A stretch of 64,000 bases of DNA from an uncultured Prevotellaceae bacterium. GTDB lineage: Bacteria > Bacteroidota > Bacteroidia > Bacteroidales > Bacteroidaceae. The stretch is from contig OMWI01000001.1 of assembly GCA_900314715.1 (NCBI GenBank), forward strand, positions 87,139 to 151,138, written 5' to 3'. Numbering within the stretch: position 1 is the first letter of the stretch; every line of letters starts with the position of its first letter. The notes under the pieces are model-generated. The model did no database searches and was not told the origin of the DNA. It saw nothing but the letters and a program-made list of their open reading frames with translations. The position numbers were made by a program, and so were the translations under genes. Positions 1 to 8,556 of the stretch are shown here, piece after piece.

Positions 1-933
1 GACCATGGCTTCGGTGTGAACAACACTGGTTTGGCCGTATTCCTCGACTTCTCAGAGAGTATTAACCGCCTCGGTATCGACCAAATCATGCAACGTTATG
101 GCAACCTCTTCGAGATGTATGAGGAGATTACCGACGTATTCCCAGGCGACCTTGCTAACGAAATCAATGGCGTGAAGTATTACAAGCCAATGATGATCTT
201 CCCAGCCGTTCACTATACGATGGGTGGTATTTGGGTAGACTATGAATTGATGACTACCATTCCTGGTTTGTTCGCTATCGGTGAGTGTAACTTCTCTGAC
301 CACGGTGCTAACCGCCTCGGTGCTTCAGCTTTGATGCAAGGTTTGGCTGACGGATACTTCGTATTGCCATATACCATTCAGAACTATCTCGCTGACCAGG
401 AGATTTGGCCACGTCTCTCTACCGACCTGCCAGAGTTTGAGGCAGCAGAGAAAGCTGTAGAGGCAGAGACAGACCGTCTGATGAACATCAAGGGTAAGCG
501 TAGCGTTGACTCTATCCACAAGGAACTCGGTCACATCATGTGGGAGTATGTTGGTATGGGTCGTACAAAGGCTGGCTTGGAGAAAGGCTTGAAGTTGATG
601 AAGGATCTCCGCAAGGAATTCGAAACCAACCTCTTCATCCCTGGAACCAAGGAAGGACTTAACATTGAACTTGACAAGGCTATTCACCTCCGTGACTTCA
701 TCATCATGGGTGAGCTCGTGGCTTACGATGCACTCCACCGTGAGGAGAGTTGTGGTGGACACTTCCGTGAGGAGCACCAGACAGAGGAAGGTGAGGCTAA
801 ACGTAACGATAAAGACTTCTTCTATGTAGGCTGCTGGGAATATCAGGGCGACGACACGAAGGCTCCAGAGCTTATCAAGGAGCCGCTCGAGTACGAGGCT
901 ATTAAGGTACAAACACGTAATTACAAGAATTAA
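1..933 (+). CDS. frdA: fumarate reductase/succinate dehydrogenase flavoprotein subunit, C-terminal part
   Basis: The frame is open from base 1, so the gene begins left of the window and 310 residues of its C-terminal part are visible. The family is the FAD-carrying subunit that interconverts fumarate and succinate at the cytoplasmic face of the membrane, central to fumarate respiration in Bacteroidales. Visible signatures are [10 protein letters not shown] (substrate/FAD region), LFAIGECN and the FAD-contacting [11 protein letters not shown] block. The helical C-terminal domain follows. The in-frame GTG at position 16 is not a real start because conserved sequence (HGFGVNN) runs through it. 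The next gene, frdB, starts 2 bases after the stop codon, as in the usual flavoprotein/iron-sulfur gene pair. The cytochrome b subunit would be expected upstream of the window. Confidence 0.96.
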   Translation, partial: DHGFGVNNTGLAVFLDFSESINRLGIDQIMQRYGNLFEMYEEITDVFPGDLANEINGVKYYKPMMIFPAVHYTMGGIWVDYELMTTIPGLFAIGECNFSDHGANRLGASALMQGLADGYFVLPYTIQNYLADQEIWPRLSTDLPEFEAAEKAVEAETDRLMNIKGKRSVDSIHKELGHIMWEYVGMGRTKAGLEKGLKLMKDLRKEFETNLFIPGTKEGLNIELDKAIHLRDFIIMGELVAYDALHREESCGGHFREEHQTEEGEAKRNDKDFFYVGCWEYQGDDTKAPELIKEPLEYEAIKVQTRNYKN

Positions 934-935
934 TT

Positions 936-1694
936 ATGGCTAAAAATATTTCTTTCACATTAAAGTATTGGAAGCAGAATGGTCCTAACGATGCTGGACA
1001 CTTCGATACACATGAGATGAAGAATATTCCTGACGACACCTCGTTCCTTGAGATGCTCGACATCTTGAACGAAGAGTTGATTAACGAGGGACAGGAACCA
1101 TTCGTCTTCGACCACGACTGCCGCGAGGGTATTTGCGGTATGTGTTCACTCTATATCAACGGTACACCGCACGGAAAGACCGAGCGTGGCGCAACGACTT
1201 GCCAACTCTATATCCGTCGTTTCAACGATGGCGACGTGATTACCGTAGAGCCTTGGCGTAGTGCAGCCTTCCCCGTTATCAAGGACTGTATGGTAGACCG
1301 TAGTGCTTTCGATAAGATTATCCAAGCTGGTGGTTATACTTCCGTTCGTACTGGTCAGGCACAAGATGCCAATGCAATCCTGATTCCAAAGGAGAATGCA
1401 GACGAGGCAATGGATTGCGCTACATGTATTGGTTGCGGTGCTTGCGTAGCTGCATGTAAGAATGGTTCTGCCATGCTCTTCGTTTCTTCCAAAGTTTCAC
1501 AACTTGCCCTTCTTCCACAAGGTCGTCCAGAGGCTGCCCGTCGTGCAAAGAAGATGGTAATGCGCATGGAAGAACTTGGCTTCGGTAACTGTACCAACAC
1601 TCGTGCTTGCGAAGCCGTTTGTCCAAAGAATGAAAGCATCGCCAATATCGCCCGCCTGAACCGCGAGTTCATCAAGGCTAAGTTGGCTGATTAA
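936..1694 (+). CDS. frdB: fumarate reductase/succinate dehydrogenase iron-sulfur subunit
   Basis: This 252-residue protein passes electrons between the flavoprotein and the membrane cytochrome. The N-terminal ferredoxin-like domain has the [2Fe-2S] ligands C62, C67, C70 and C89 (CREGICGMC plus a later Cys). The C-terminal domain has the two cluster-binding blocks [14 protein letters not shown] (161-174) and C219/C225/C229 ([12 protein letters not shown]) for the [4Fe-4S] and [3Fe-4S] centres. Length is normal for the Bacteroidetes/epsilon-type enzyme. It is co-transcribed with frdA (2-base gap) and is followed 12 bases later by a strong terminator, so it is the last gene of the operon. Codon use is typical of a highly expressed gene. 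Confidence 0.97.
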   Translation: MAKNISFTLKYWKQNGPNDAGHFDTHEMKNIPDDTSFLEMLDILNEELINEGQEPFVFDHDCREGICGMCSLYINGTPHGKTERGATTCQLYIRRFNDGDVITVEPWRSAAFPVIKDCMVDRSAFDKIIQAGGYTSVRTGQAQDANAILIPKENADEAMDCATCIGCGACVAACKNGSAMLFVSSKVSQLALLPQGRPEAARRAKKMVMRMEELGFGNCTNTRACEAVCPKNESIANIARLNREFIKAKLAD

Positions 1695-1705
1695 TACTTC
1701 TCTGT

Positions 1706-1738
1706 AAGGTTGTGAGGTCTTTTGCCTCACAACCTTTT
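1706..1738 (+). terminator. Rho-independent terminator of the frd operon
   Basis: A 12-bp perfect stem (AAGGTTGTGAGG / CCTCACAACCTT) with a 7-base loop is followed by a T-rich tail. It lies just after the frdB stop codon. Confidence 0.9.
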
Positions 1739-1863
1739 CTCTCATCTCCATCGTTTGACGACGGTAGGATACACATTATTAAACATGTAACTTACAGAAT
1801 AGCGATTCTGTTCGTACTTATATATAGATATTGAGCTTTAGCTCTTGTTCTTGTGACTCGAAT

Positions 1864-1962
1864 ACCGCCAAATCATTCGCACAAAGAGAACAAGCAGTTG
1901 AAAGTTCACGTCGTAAGGCGTGGATTATTCATGCTTGTTTTTGTGCATGGTCACTTGGCGGT
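1864..1962 (+). other. long imperfect hairpin, possible leader or small RNA
   Basis: Two arms about 30 bases long (1864-1895 and 1933-1962) are inverted copies. ACCGCCAA pairs with TTGGCGGT, GCACAAA with TTTGTGC, and AACAAGC with GCTTGTT, leaving a loop of about 37 bases. A T-rich run (TTTATTTTTTTAT) follows before position 2011. Reading this region as protein gives an unlikely Cys- and Ser-rich leader, so an RNA structure upstream of the next gene is preferred. Its function is unknown. Confidence 0.45.
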
Positions 1963-2010
1963 AACCAGAGTCTCGATAAGCATCGAATGGTTCCGCCTTT
2001 ATTTTTTTAT

Positions 2011-2751
2011 ATGACATACATATTTGTTTGGATTATTGTTTTTATTGCTGTAATAGCAGTTGTAAGACATTATGTGCAAAAAAAAGCAAGCCTTTTAAAA
2101 ACAGTTGGAATGGGAATCGCTACTTTGTTGGTAGCTATGATATGTAGTGCTATTGTACTATCTTTGTTTGACACAGGAACAAATTTTAGTAGTACTAGTG
2201 ATAATAATAGTCAAAATTCTTCATTTAAACCTATTAGCAATAGTAGTCAAGAGGACCACCCTATTATTAATGTGGATTCTATTATAGAAGTGATGAAAAA
2301 GGATTTCAATTTTAGTAGGGATGAATTTGACGAAAACGGACGAGTTTGGGTAGAGACAAAGAATAAGCCCTCTAGAATGGTAAATGGTTATTATTGTTAC
2401 TTCCAATTAAATGATGACAAAAGTGTTTCTAATTTTAGATTTGTAATTCAATACGAATCAGATGATTGGCTATTTATTAATAATTGTATCTTTAATATTG
2501 ATGGTGACAATGTCGAATTTATTCCCACAAAAATGGAAAGAGATAATGGCGGTGGCAGAATCTGGGAATGGTGTGACGAAAGTGTTGGTAGACAGTATGA
2601 AAACTTAATTAGAAGAATAGCTAAAGCAAAAACTATTAAGGTGAAACTAAATGGGGACCAATACTACGATACTCGTACTATTTCATCCAAACAGATAGAA
2701 TCAATAGATAAAGTCTTAGAGTATTATGAGAAATTGGGTGGAAAGTTTTAA
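2011..2751 (+). CDS. hypothetical membrane-anchored protein
   Basis: I do not recognise this family. From the chosen ATG the product has about 246 residues. The first 60 contain two hydrophobic segments (TYIFVWIIVFIAVIAVV and MGIATLLVAMICSAIVL) separated by a short basic loop. A Ser/Asn-rich linker follows, then a mostly polar domain rich in Asp, Asn and Lys that is probably exposed outside or in the periplasm. The frame stays open back to 1831, but that stretch is occupied by a long hairpin, so the start is placed after it; the ATG at 1987 is the alternative. Base composition is more AT-rich than the flanking frd genes, which suggests acquisition. The gene stands alone between two terminators. 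Confidence 0.6.
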   Translation: MTYIFVWIIVFIAVIAVVRHYVQKKASLLKTVGMGIATLLVAMICSAIVLSLFDTGTNFSSTSDNNSQNSSFKPISNSSQEDHPIINVDSIIEVMKKDFNFSRDEFDENGRVWVETKNKPSRMVNGYYCYFQLNDDKSVSNFRFVIQYESDDWLFINNCIFNIDGDNVEFIPTKMERDNGGGRIWEWCDESVGRQYENLIRRIAKAKTIKVKLNGDQYYDTRTISSKQIESIDKVLEYYEKLGGKF

Positions 2752-2789
2752 AAGGTAATGGGGCATATTATTTGCTCCATTACTTTTTT
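2751..2789 (+). terminator. Rho-independent terminator
   Basis: The inverted repeat AAAGGTAATGGGGC / GCTCCATTACTTTT with an A/T loop and a run of six T lies directly on the stop codon of the preceding gene. Confidence 0.85.
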
Positions 2790-2890
2790 CAGATAATAGC
2801 ATTAATTTGCCAATTGTGTAAAAATGATGGTGATATGTTTCTGAACATTTATCTTAGTGTCCACTAAAAATGGACGAGTTAAAAAAATAG

Positions 2891-2989
2891 GTTCGCCAGA
2901 ATCGCCCCGAATTTAAGATTAGACAAGAGGGAACAGAGCCTGTTGTGATTATTTGCACCGTAATAGATATTACAAACCATTATCAATAA
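2891..2989 (+). pseudogene. 3' remnant of a HigB/RelE-type toxin gene
   Basis: After an in-frame TAG at 2888 the frame encodes about 32 residues ending in VVIICTVIDITNHYQ and a stop. This resembles the C-terminal end of Bacteroidetes HigB-type mRNA interferases, which finish with an ICxxxELSNHYK-like strand. The rest of the roughly 100-residue toxin is missing: upstream there is only AT-rich DNA with a small GTCCA/TGGAC hairpin. The antitoxin gene starts 8 bases downstream, the normal toxin-first higBA order. I infer a decayed toxin, leaving the antitoxin as an orphan. The family assignment rests on a short tail and on the neighbour. Confidence 0.55.
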
Positions 2990-2997
2990 ATGAAGAT

Positions 2998-3297
2998 ATG
3001 AACAGAACGACTACACACCCAGGAGATGTATTGAAAGAAGAACTGGAAATTAGAGGCATTTCACAGAAGAAGTTTTCAGAAGTTCTGCGTATTCCCTATA
3101 CCCAGTTGAATGAAATACTGAACGGCAAGCGTCCTGTAACTACCGACTTTGCACTAATGATGGAGGCTGCTCTTGGCATCAATCCAGAATTGCTCATCAA
3201 TATGCAAACACGTTACAATATGTCCGTAGCGCGACAAAAGAAGTCTCTCCTTGAAAGACTGATTGACATCAAGAAAGCCTGCGCTGCTGTGATTTAA
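2998..3297 (+). CDS. higA: HigA-family antitoxin, XRE-type HTH
   Basis: This roughly 99-residue protein belongs to the HigA (VapI-like) antidote family, which binds its own operator and neutralises a HigB ribonuclease. The opening THPGDVLKEELEIRGISQKKF is the family hallmark and is followed by a lambda-repressor-like helix-turn-helix (IPYTQLNEILNGKRPVT) and ALGINPELLINMQTRYN. The start was set at ATG 2998 because the in-frame sequence before it overlaps the remnant of the toxin gene. The C-terminal tail (LLERLIDIKKACAAVI) is diverged. With the toxin truncated this is probably an orphan antitoxin, which may still act as a repressor. Confidence 0.8.
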   Translation: MNRTTTHPGDVLKEELEIRGISQKKFSEVLRIPYTQLNEILNGKRPVTTDFALMMEAALGINPELLINMQTRYNMSVARQKKSLLERLIDIKKACAAVI

Positions 3298-3405
3298 AAG
3301 AGCATTATAGAGACAAGTCACTATTTCTTTTCTTCTTGTAATCATGTGGAGGTCATTGTGTGGTTTTAGCGCACTTTTAGTACTTCACATTCGATGAGAA
3401 AATGC

Positions 3406-3801
3406 ATGAATTTTGGCGTTTTTTCCAAGACCTCCCGTATTTTAAGCTAAGCATCTTGTTTTCAATGAGTTATATTTTTCAAGACCTCATGTAACACCTC
3501 ACCTAAGACCTCATGTAACACCTCACCTTGATGCATGGTTTAGTTTGCGGAAAAACATCGATGAGGCTATCTTCTGATGCACTTAAAATGAACGAACGCG
3601 AGAAGAATCTACCAAAAAACAAGGTTGTAAGACGGGAGGTTTTACATGAGGTCTATGGGAGGTCTTACATGAGGTCTTACATGAGGTGTTAGGTGAGGTG
3701 TTACATGAGGTTTTACATGAGGTCTTGAAATGGTCAACTCATTGATAATATGAGAATTAGTTGAAAAAACGGGAGGTCTTCGTTGAAATGATAAAATTCA
3801 C
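3406..3801. repeat. 396-bp imperfect palindromic repeat element, copy A
   Basis: Both ends carry inverted ATGAATTTT-like sequence, then AAGACCTCCCGT plus a T run, a variable spacer of about 45 bases, then TTTCAAGACCTCATGTAA. Inside each arm are 12-bp units such as AGACCTCATGTA and ACACCTCACCTA: four in the left arm, and about eight as the complement in the right arm. The central roughly 100 bases are unique but match copy B at 34814-35198 in reverse orientation. No protein is encoded. It looks like a non-autonomous mobile palindrome able to form a large hairpin or cruciform. Confidence 0.8.
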
Positions 3802-3880
3802 AAGAATAAGCCAGAAACTTATGCGTGGGATTCAGCTATAGTTTTATTTTTCCAAATCGTTTTAGCGGACGTAATAAAAG

Positions 3881-4012
3881 TAACGATATATTCTACACTC
3901 GTGGAGAGCATATTTACGAGCGCTAAACAATACATTTACGGGTGCTAAACAATATATTTACGAGTGGTAAACAATACATTTATGAATGCTAAACGATATA
4001 TTTACGAAACGC
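3881..4012. repeat. array of degenerate 22-bp repeats (about six units)
   Basis: Units start at 3881, 3903, 3925, 3947, 3969 and 3991, exactly 22 bp apart. The typical unit begins AAACAATAyATTTACG and ends GTGCT. The best three (3925-3990) are nearly identical. Related arrays lie at 15781-15934 and 35287-35374. The DNA between copy A and this array (3802-3880) shows no gene. Confidence 0.75.
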
Positions 4013-4087
4013 CAATAGCATGGTTAGGTGATGATAGCATCCGCAAAAGACATACTCAATTATAGAACGAGTTTGTGAAATTATTCG

Positions 4088-4095
4088 TAACTTTG
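4088..4095 (+). promoter_or_regulatory. predicted promoter -7 element TAACTTTG
   Basis: TAACTTTG fits the Bacteroidetes primary-sigma consensus TAnnTTTG and lies 24 bases before the acetyltransferase start codon, so it probably drives the 4120-8553 gene group. Confidence 0.6.
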
Positions 4096-4119
4096 CATCT
4101 GTATTAGAATCATGTAAGA

Positions 4120-4644
4120 ATGAGCAAGGTGCAAAGAACCATCAGACAAGCCAATGAGGATGATTTGCCTCGTATTCTGGAACTGATAGAATACGGGAGG
4201 CAGAAAATGCGTGCCGTTGGTAATATTGAGCAATGGAACAACGGGAACCCTACACGTGACATATTGCTACAAGATATAGAGGACGGTAATAGTTATCTTG
4301 TAGAGGACGATGGGATTGCCGTGGCTACATTCGCATTCGTGGAAGGTCCCGATATTACCTACGAACATATTTATGAAGGTTGTTGGCTCGATGAAATGGG
4401 CGAATATTACGTAATTCATCGTTTGGCGAGTGCTCCCAATACCCACGGTATCATGAAAGCGGTGTTTGATTATTGTTTTACCAGAACAACCAATATCCGC
4501 ATAGATACGCATCGGCAAAACGTCATTATGCGCAATGTGTTGCCGAAATACGGTTTCCGTTATTGTGGCATTATCTACCTACTTGATGGAGCTGAACGAC
4601 TTGCTTATCAAAGAACTTTCCCTTCTCACCATATCCATGATTGA
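4120..4644 (+). CDS. GNAT-family N-acetyltransferase
   Basis: The product has 174 residues with the GNAT fold pattern: an N-terminal strand-helix (RTIRQANEDDLPRILELI), a central VATFAFVEG strand, YVIHRLASAP as the beta-4/acetyl-CoA-binding region, and the late motif NIRIDTHRQNVIMRNVLPKYGFRYCGI typical of this branch. It would transfer an acetyl group from acetyl-CoA to an amine; the substrate cannot be told. It is the first gene of a likely operon, and the carboxypeptidase gene starts 3 bases after its stop codon. A role in modifying cell-wall peptides or small molecules is only a guess from that neighbour. Confidence 0.85.
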   Translation: MSKVQRTIRQANEDDLPRILELIEYGRQKMRAVGNIEQWNNGNPTRDILLQDIEDGNSYLVEDDGIAVATFAFVEGPDITYEHIYEGCWLDEMGEYYVIHRLASAPNTHGIMKAVFDYCFTRTTNIRIDTHRQNVIMRNVLPKYGFRYCGIIYLLDGAERLAYQRTFPSHHIHD

Positions 4645-4647
4645 ATA

Positions 4648-5628
4648 ATGAACAAAATAATAATCACTTTCTTATTGTCGGCATGTAGCTTGTTTGCCGT
4701 AGCACAACGACAAATAACGATGCCTCCAAGCTTGAAATACGGTGATACAATTGCTGTTATTTCACCATCCAGTGCGCCCGAAGAAACTACGGTGGAGAAA
4801 GGATGTGCGGCATTACGTGAATGGGGATATGTTCCCGTAGTGGGGAAAAATGCCCTACATCTGTATCATGGTTTTGCAGGAACGGCAGACGAGCGTACGA
4901 GTGATTTGCTTTGGGCTTTACGAGACTCCACGATACGAGCCATCATGTGTAGTAGGGGAGGGGATGGAGCCGTACAGATTCTTCGTAATATTCCCCTTGA
5001 TGAGTTTGCAAAACACCCTAAATGGCTCATTGGTTTCAGCGACATTACTGCATTGCATAGCGCACAGGTTTCGGCAGGTGTCATGAGCATTCACGGCACC
5101 ATGAGTGATGGTATTGCTACCCGTGGAGCTAACGATTCCGTGATTATCATCTTACGCCAATTGTTGCAAGGAAAGTTGCCTTGTTACTATGTTTCTCCTC
5201 ATCCACTCAACCAAATGGGAGAAGCCAAAGGTATATTGGTAGGCGGCAATATGTCGGTCTTTTGTGGTTTGGCAGGTTCGGAATACGATTTCCTCAATTT
5301 GGCAGAAGACGGACTTATCTTGTTTATCGAAGACACGCAAGAATCGATGAGTAAGGTAGACCGCATGTTGCACCTTTTGGAAATACGTGGCATCTTGTCG
5401 CAGTTGAAAGGCATCATCGTGGGACATTTCTCCAAATATAAAAGTCCTGAGAATGGTTTTGCGGATATGTATGAGATGCTTCACGAGTATTTGCAACATT
5501 ATCCCATTCCTGTATGTTATGATTTCCCCATCGGTCATCATAGCGGCTATAATTATCCCATGGTAGAGGGATGTCGTGTGCATTTGTTAGTAAACGAAGA
5601 AGGAACACAGATAAAATTCTTGAAATAG
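4648..5628 (+). CDS. LD-carboxypeptidase (peptidase family S66)
   Basis: This 326-residue protein has a signal peptide (to about AVAQ, residue 20), so it acts in the periplasm. S66 enzymes (LdcA type) cleave the bond before the terminal D-Ala of murein tetrapeptides during cell-wall recycling. The fold signatures are present: GDTIAVISPSS near the N-terminus, the SRGGDGAVQIL block (102-112), nucleophile Ser131 in GFSDITALH, Glu228 in LFIEDT and His297 in FPIGHHSG, giving the expected Ser-Glu-His triad. Most LdcA enzymes are cytoplasmic, so the signal peptide is worth noting. It follows the acetyltransferase by 3 bases. Confidence 0.9.
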   Translation: MNKIIITFLLSACSLFAVAQRQITMPPSLKYGDTIAVISPSSAPEETTVEKGCAALREWGYVPVVGKNALHLYHGFAGTADERTSDLLWALRDSTIRAIMCSRGGDGAVQILRNIPLDEFAKHPKWLIGFSDITALHSAQVSAGVMSIHGTMSDGIATRGANDSVIIILRQLLQGKLPCYYVSPHPLNQMGEAKGILVGGNMSVFCGLAGSEYDFLNLAEDGLILFIEDTQESMSKVDRMLHLLEIRGILSQLKGIIVGHFSKYKSPENGFADMYEMLHEYLQHYPIPVCYDFPIGHHSGYNYPMVEGCRVHLLVNEEGTQIKFLK

Positions 5629-5654
5629 CGATGAGATTATAACCTTGTTCTGAT

Positions 5655-6545
5655 ATGTTGATAGATTTCCCCATAAAAGCAAATAGACGTTGTGCGTGGT
5701 TGCTATTGTCGTTGTGTCTGTTCATAATAGGATGTGATAAGCGAGAAAGTCTACCCGATGAAAACTCAACTTATTATTGGCGCACGGAATGGCGATTAGA
5801 TTCCGTAGAATCATCCTTCCTATCACAATATCATATCGATAAGGTGTATTGTCGGTATTTTGACGTAGTGATGAGAGATTCCGTTCCTATGCCAAATGCC
5901 ACCATCCGATTTGCCGACCAAGTACCGCAGGATTTGGAAATCATTCCCACCATTTACATCACGGAAAATTGTATGCACCAACATCATGACGGATTGGCTC
6001 GGCGTATGGTAGAACGCATCTTGCAAATCAACCAAACCCACGACGTGAGTGGGGTGAAAGAGATACAAATAGATTGCGACTATACCGCACGAAGTAGGAA
6101 AGTGTATTATGATTTCCTATCTGAAGTACGAGCAGAGGCAAAGAAACACGGTTTGCGCCTCTCTACCACTATTCGCTTGCACCAACTCTCCATGCCAGAA
6201 CCACCTGCTGATTATGGGGTGTTGATGCTCTACAATACTGGTGACCCACAAAAATTCCAAGAGCGAAATCCGATACTCGATATTCGTGATGTGCAACCAT
6301 ATCTGCGTTATCTATCTGATTATCCCTTGCCGTTAGCAGCTGCTTATCCTGTCTTCCGTTGGCAACGTACCATCTATGGCGTACACATTGATCATACCGT
6401 TGAGGCCTCAGAGATATTGCGCGTAAAACAAGCGGTGGAGCAGAAGCGCCCCGAATTTCGTCACACCATTATTACCTATCATCTTGACAATGAAAACATC
6501 AACCAATACAATACGAAAGAATATGAAGCGATTTACTGTCATTAG
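5655..6545 (+). CDS. putative lipoprotein with TIM-barrel-like sequence features
   Basis: The 296-residue product begins with a lipoprotein signal (LLLSLCLFIIGC, lipid-modified Cys27). The body contains EIQIDCDYT near residue 137, a strand ending in acidic residues as found in glycoside-hydrolase-like barrels such as DUF3142, followed by LRLSTTIRLHQL and YGVLMLYNTGD, which read like successive barrel strands. I cannot name the family with confidence. The downstream gene starts inside its last codons (22-base overlap), so the two are translationally coupled and probably work together. Confidence 0.6.
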   Translation: MLIDFPIKANRRCAWLLLSLCLFIIGCDKRESLPDENSTYYWRTEWRLDSVESSFLSQYHIDKVYCRYFDVVMRDSVPMPNATIRFADQVPQDLEIIPTIYITENCMHQHHDGLARRMVERILQINQTHDVSGVKEIQIDCDYTARSRKVYYDFLSEVRAEAKKHGLRLSTTIRLHQLSMPEPPADYGVLMLYNTGDPQKFQERNPILDIRDVQPYLRYLSDYPLPLAAAYPVFRWQRTIYGVHIDHTVEASEILRVKQAVEQKRPEFRHTIITYHLDNENINQYNTKEYEAIYCH

Positions 6546-8553
6546 TGTGTTGTTTAGCATATCTGTCAACCTCTTTGCTTGTGCTTGGCAAGACTCTCAC
6601 AACTATTATCTTTTCAGCATCTACGATAGCAAGGAGTTTAGTAGGCGTATCAATGAAATAACCATGAACAATTGGAGAGGCTATCTCGGAACAGGTGTGG
6701 ACTTTCCTTTCTTTGATGCGGATGTGGTCATCGAAGCAGCCCAAAAGAAAGGCGATGCATTGATGGTGAGTTATGTGAAGCAACTCCAACAATACCTACA
6801 ATGCGCTAAAGAGGCACAATGGGAGAGTTGGGATTATCCCACGAAAAAGCAACTTGCCCATCGCAAAAACGTGTTGCAAGCGGTACGTCTCTATGCACAA
6901 GGCAAATTGAAAAGTCGTTTGCGAAGTCAACATGCCTTGTTGTTCATGCGTTGCAACATGATGTTGGGTCGCCATGCGGAAAACGTGACGTTTTGGGAAC
7001 AGACGAGCAGCAAATACATTGAGACCGTTTATAAGGACATGATGAAAAACATCTATGCTGGAGCCTTGTTGAAAACGGGTCACGACGACCAAGCTGGAGC
7101 CATGTTTGCAGAAATGGGAGATTGGTCGAGTTTGATGACACAATATTACAAGAAACGTTCTTACGATGCCATTCGTGCTGAATACTTACGCGATGCAAAT
7201 TCTGCGGTATTACCCTTCCTCTTGCAAGATTTCGTGAACAATGCACAAGAGGCAATAGACGGTATGGTTGAGGGAAACATGGAAGGCAAATTGTTTGTTC
7301 GTAATATTCAAAAGAGCGAGACGCGACAGATGTGTCAATTGGCAACACAAGTGGTAAACGAGGGAAAAAGCAGAAATCCGTTGATGTGGCAGAGTGCAAA
7401 GGCGTGGTTGGAATATCTTTTCGGAAACAAGCAACAAGCCCAGAATGACATCAAAACCTTTGCAATGTTGGAAGGAACTCTACGAATGCGCGACAATGCC
7501 CGTGTATTGACATTCTATATCACTTCTGCTGCCTCTCCGATAAGCAATACATTTAACGACTATTTGGCTGGTGAATTATCGTGGTTGGAAACGATGCAAA
7601 AGACAGACGACCATTATGGTCATGCATTAGATCGTACCATTCATCAAGTACTTGCCGACAAATATCTCCAGGCAAATCGTCCAGAAGTGGCGATGGTTTT
7701 ATACAATATGGATCATGCCTACGAATACGATGTTTTTACCGATACGATGGCTGTAGAACACTTGCTTCAATTCATGGAGTATGTCAAATCTCCTTCAACG
7801 ACGGCGCTTGACCGTTATTTAAAGTCGCATCTACAAATAGATTCCCATGCGATGAATGACTTGATAGGTACAAAATACTTACGTCTCTGCCAATGGGGAG
7901 AAGGAATAAAATGGCTGGCGAAAGTTCCGCTTTCGTATGTCAATGAGAGAGGTTATCAACCATACGCCGTTTATCGTAAATGGACGATTGAACCGTGGTT
8001 GAAGCGTCAATGGTTGACATGGGAGCAAACTTATGGTGAAAAGCAGGTGAATTTGCAATCGAACCCCAAGATTGTATTTGCCCAAGAAATGTTGGACATG
8101 GAGAATAAATTGGCATTGTTGACAGGACAAAATCGCCAACAATGTTGCTACGACCTTGCCGTACGTTATGCACAAGCTTGTGTTACGGGCGATTGCTGGT
8201 TCTTGATGCGTGACGGAAAGAGTTTAAGCGATACGGTACGGGTGAATGAAGTAGATTTGGGGGCCAAAGCCATAAGTCTGTTACGCGAAGCAAGTCAAAG
8301 CAATAATGTACAATTGAAAGAACGTGCGCTTTTCGGTTTGTCGTACGTCAATCTTTATCCCGAGGCAAATCATTGGAACGTTTTGGATTGGGATGACCAG
8401 GCCCTTGATTACGTTAAGAGAATAAAACCTCAATCACAGCAATACCAAGCTCTTGCCGCTCTACGTGAGTTTGAAAAGCAGAATGCACAAGGCATTAGTG
8501 ATTATGTATCTAAATGCGATGAATATATCTTGTTTTGCCGACAAGAAAAATAG
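6523..8553 (+). CDS. large secreted or lipoprotein, helical-repeat type, unknown function
   Basis: The start was placed at ATG 6523 because MKRFTVISVLFSISVNLFAC is a good signal sequence with a lipobox-like LFAC; upstream in-frame ATGs lie within the previous gene. The product has about 676 residues, mostly alpha-helical, with repeated Ala/Leu/Tyr-rich helical pairs (for example YAGALLKTGHDDQAGAMFAEMGDW) reminiscent of TPR or SEL1-like repeats. No enzyme motif was seen. It overlaps the upstream lipoprotein gene by 23 bases, so both are probably surface or periplasmic partners. It ends 4 bases from the convergent DUF3237 gene. Confidence 0.65.
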   Translation: MKRFTVISVLFSISVNLFACAWQDSHNYYLFSIYDSKEFSRRINEITMNNWRGYLGTGVDFPFFDADVVIEAAQKKGDALMVSYVKQLQQYLQCAKEAQWESWDYPTKKQLAHRKNVLQAVRLYAQGKLKSRLRSQHALLFMRCNMMLGRHAENVTFWEQTSSKYIETVYKDMMKNIYAGALLKTGHDDQAGAMFAEMGDWSSLMTQYYKKRSYDAIRAEYLRDANSAVLPFLLQDFVNNAQEAIDGMVEGNMEGKLFVRNIQKSETRQMCQLATQVVNEGKSRNPLMWQSAKAWLEYLFGNKQQAQNDIKTFAMLEGTLRMRDNARVLTFYITSAASPISNTFNDYLAGELSWLETMQKTDDHYGHALDRTIHQVLADKYLQANRPEVAMVLYNMDHAYEYDVFTDTMAVEHLLQFMEYVKSPSTTALDRYLKSHLQIDSHAMNDLIGTKYLRLCQWGEGIKWLAKVPLSYVNERGYQPYAVYRKWTIEPWLKRQWLTWEQTYGEKQVNLQSNPKIVFAQEMLDMENKLALLTGQNRQQCCYDLAVRYAQACVTGDCWFLMRDGKSLSDTVRVNEVDLGAKAISLLREASQSNNVQLKERALFGLSYVNLYPEANHWNVLDWDDQALDYVKRIKPQSQQYQALAALREFEKQNAQGISDYVSKCDEYILFCRQEK

Positions 8554-8556
8554 TTG

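Noticed and set aside
1831-2010. Extended N-terminus of the 2011 membrane protein gene
   Set aside because: The extension translates a long hairpin, gives an implausible Cys/Ser-rich peptide and would place a signal-like segment in mid-protein.
3406-4012. CRISPR array
   Set aside because: Units are contiguous and degenerate or palindromic, without unique spacers of constant length, and no cas genes are present.
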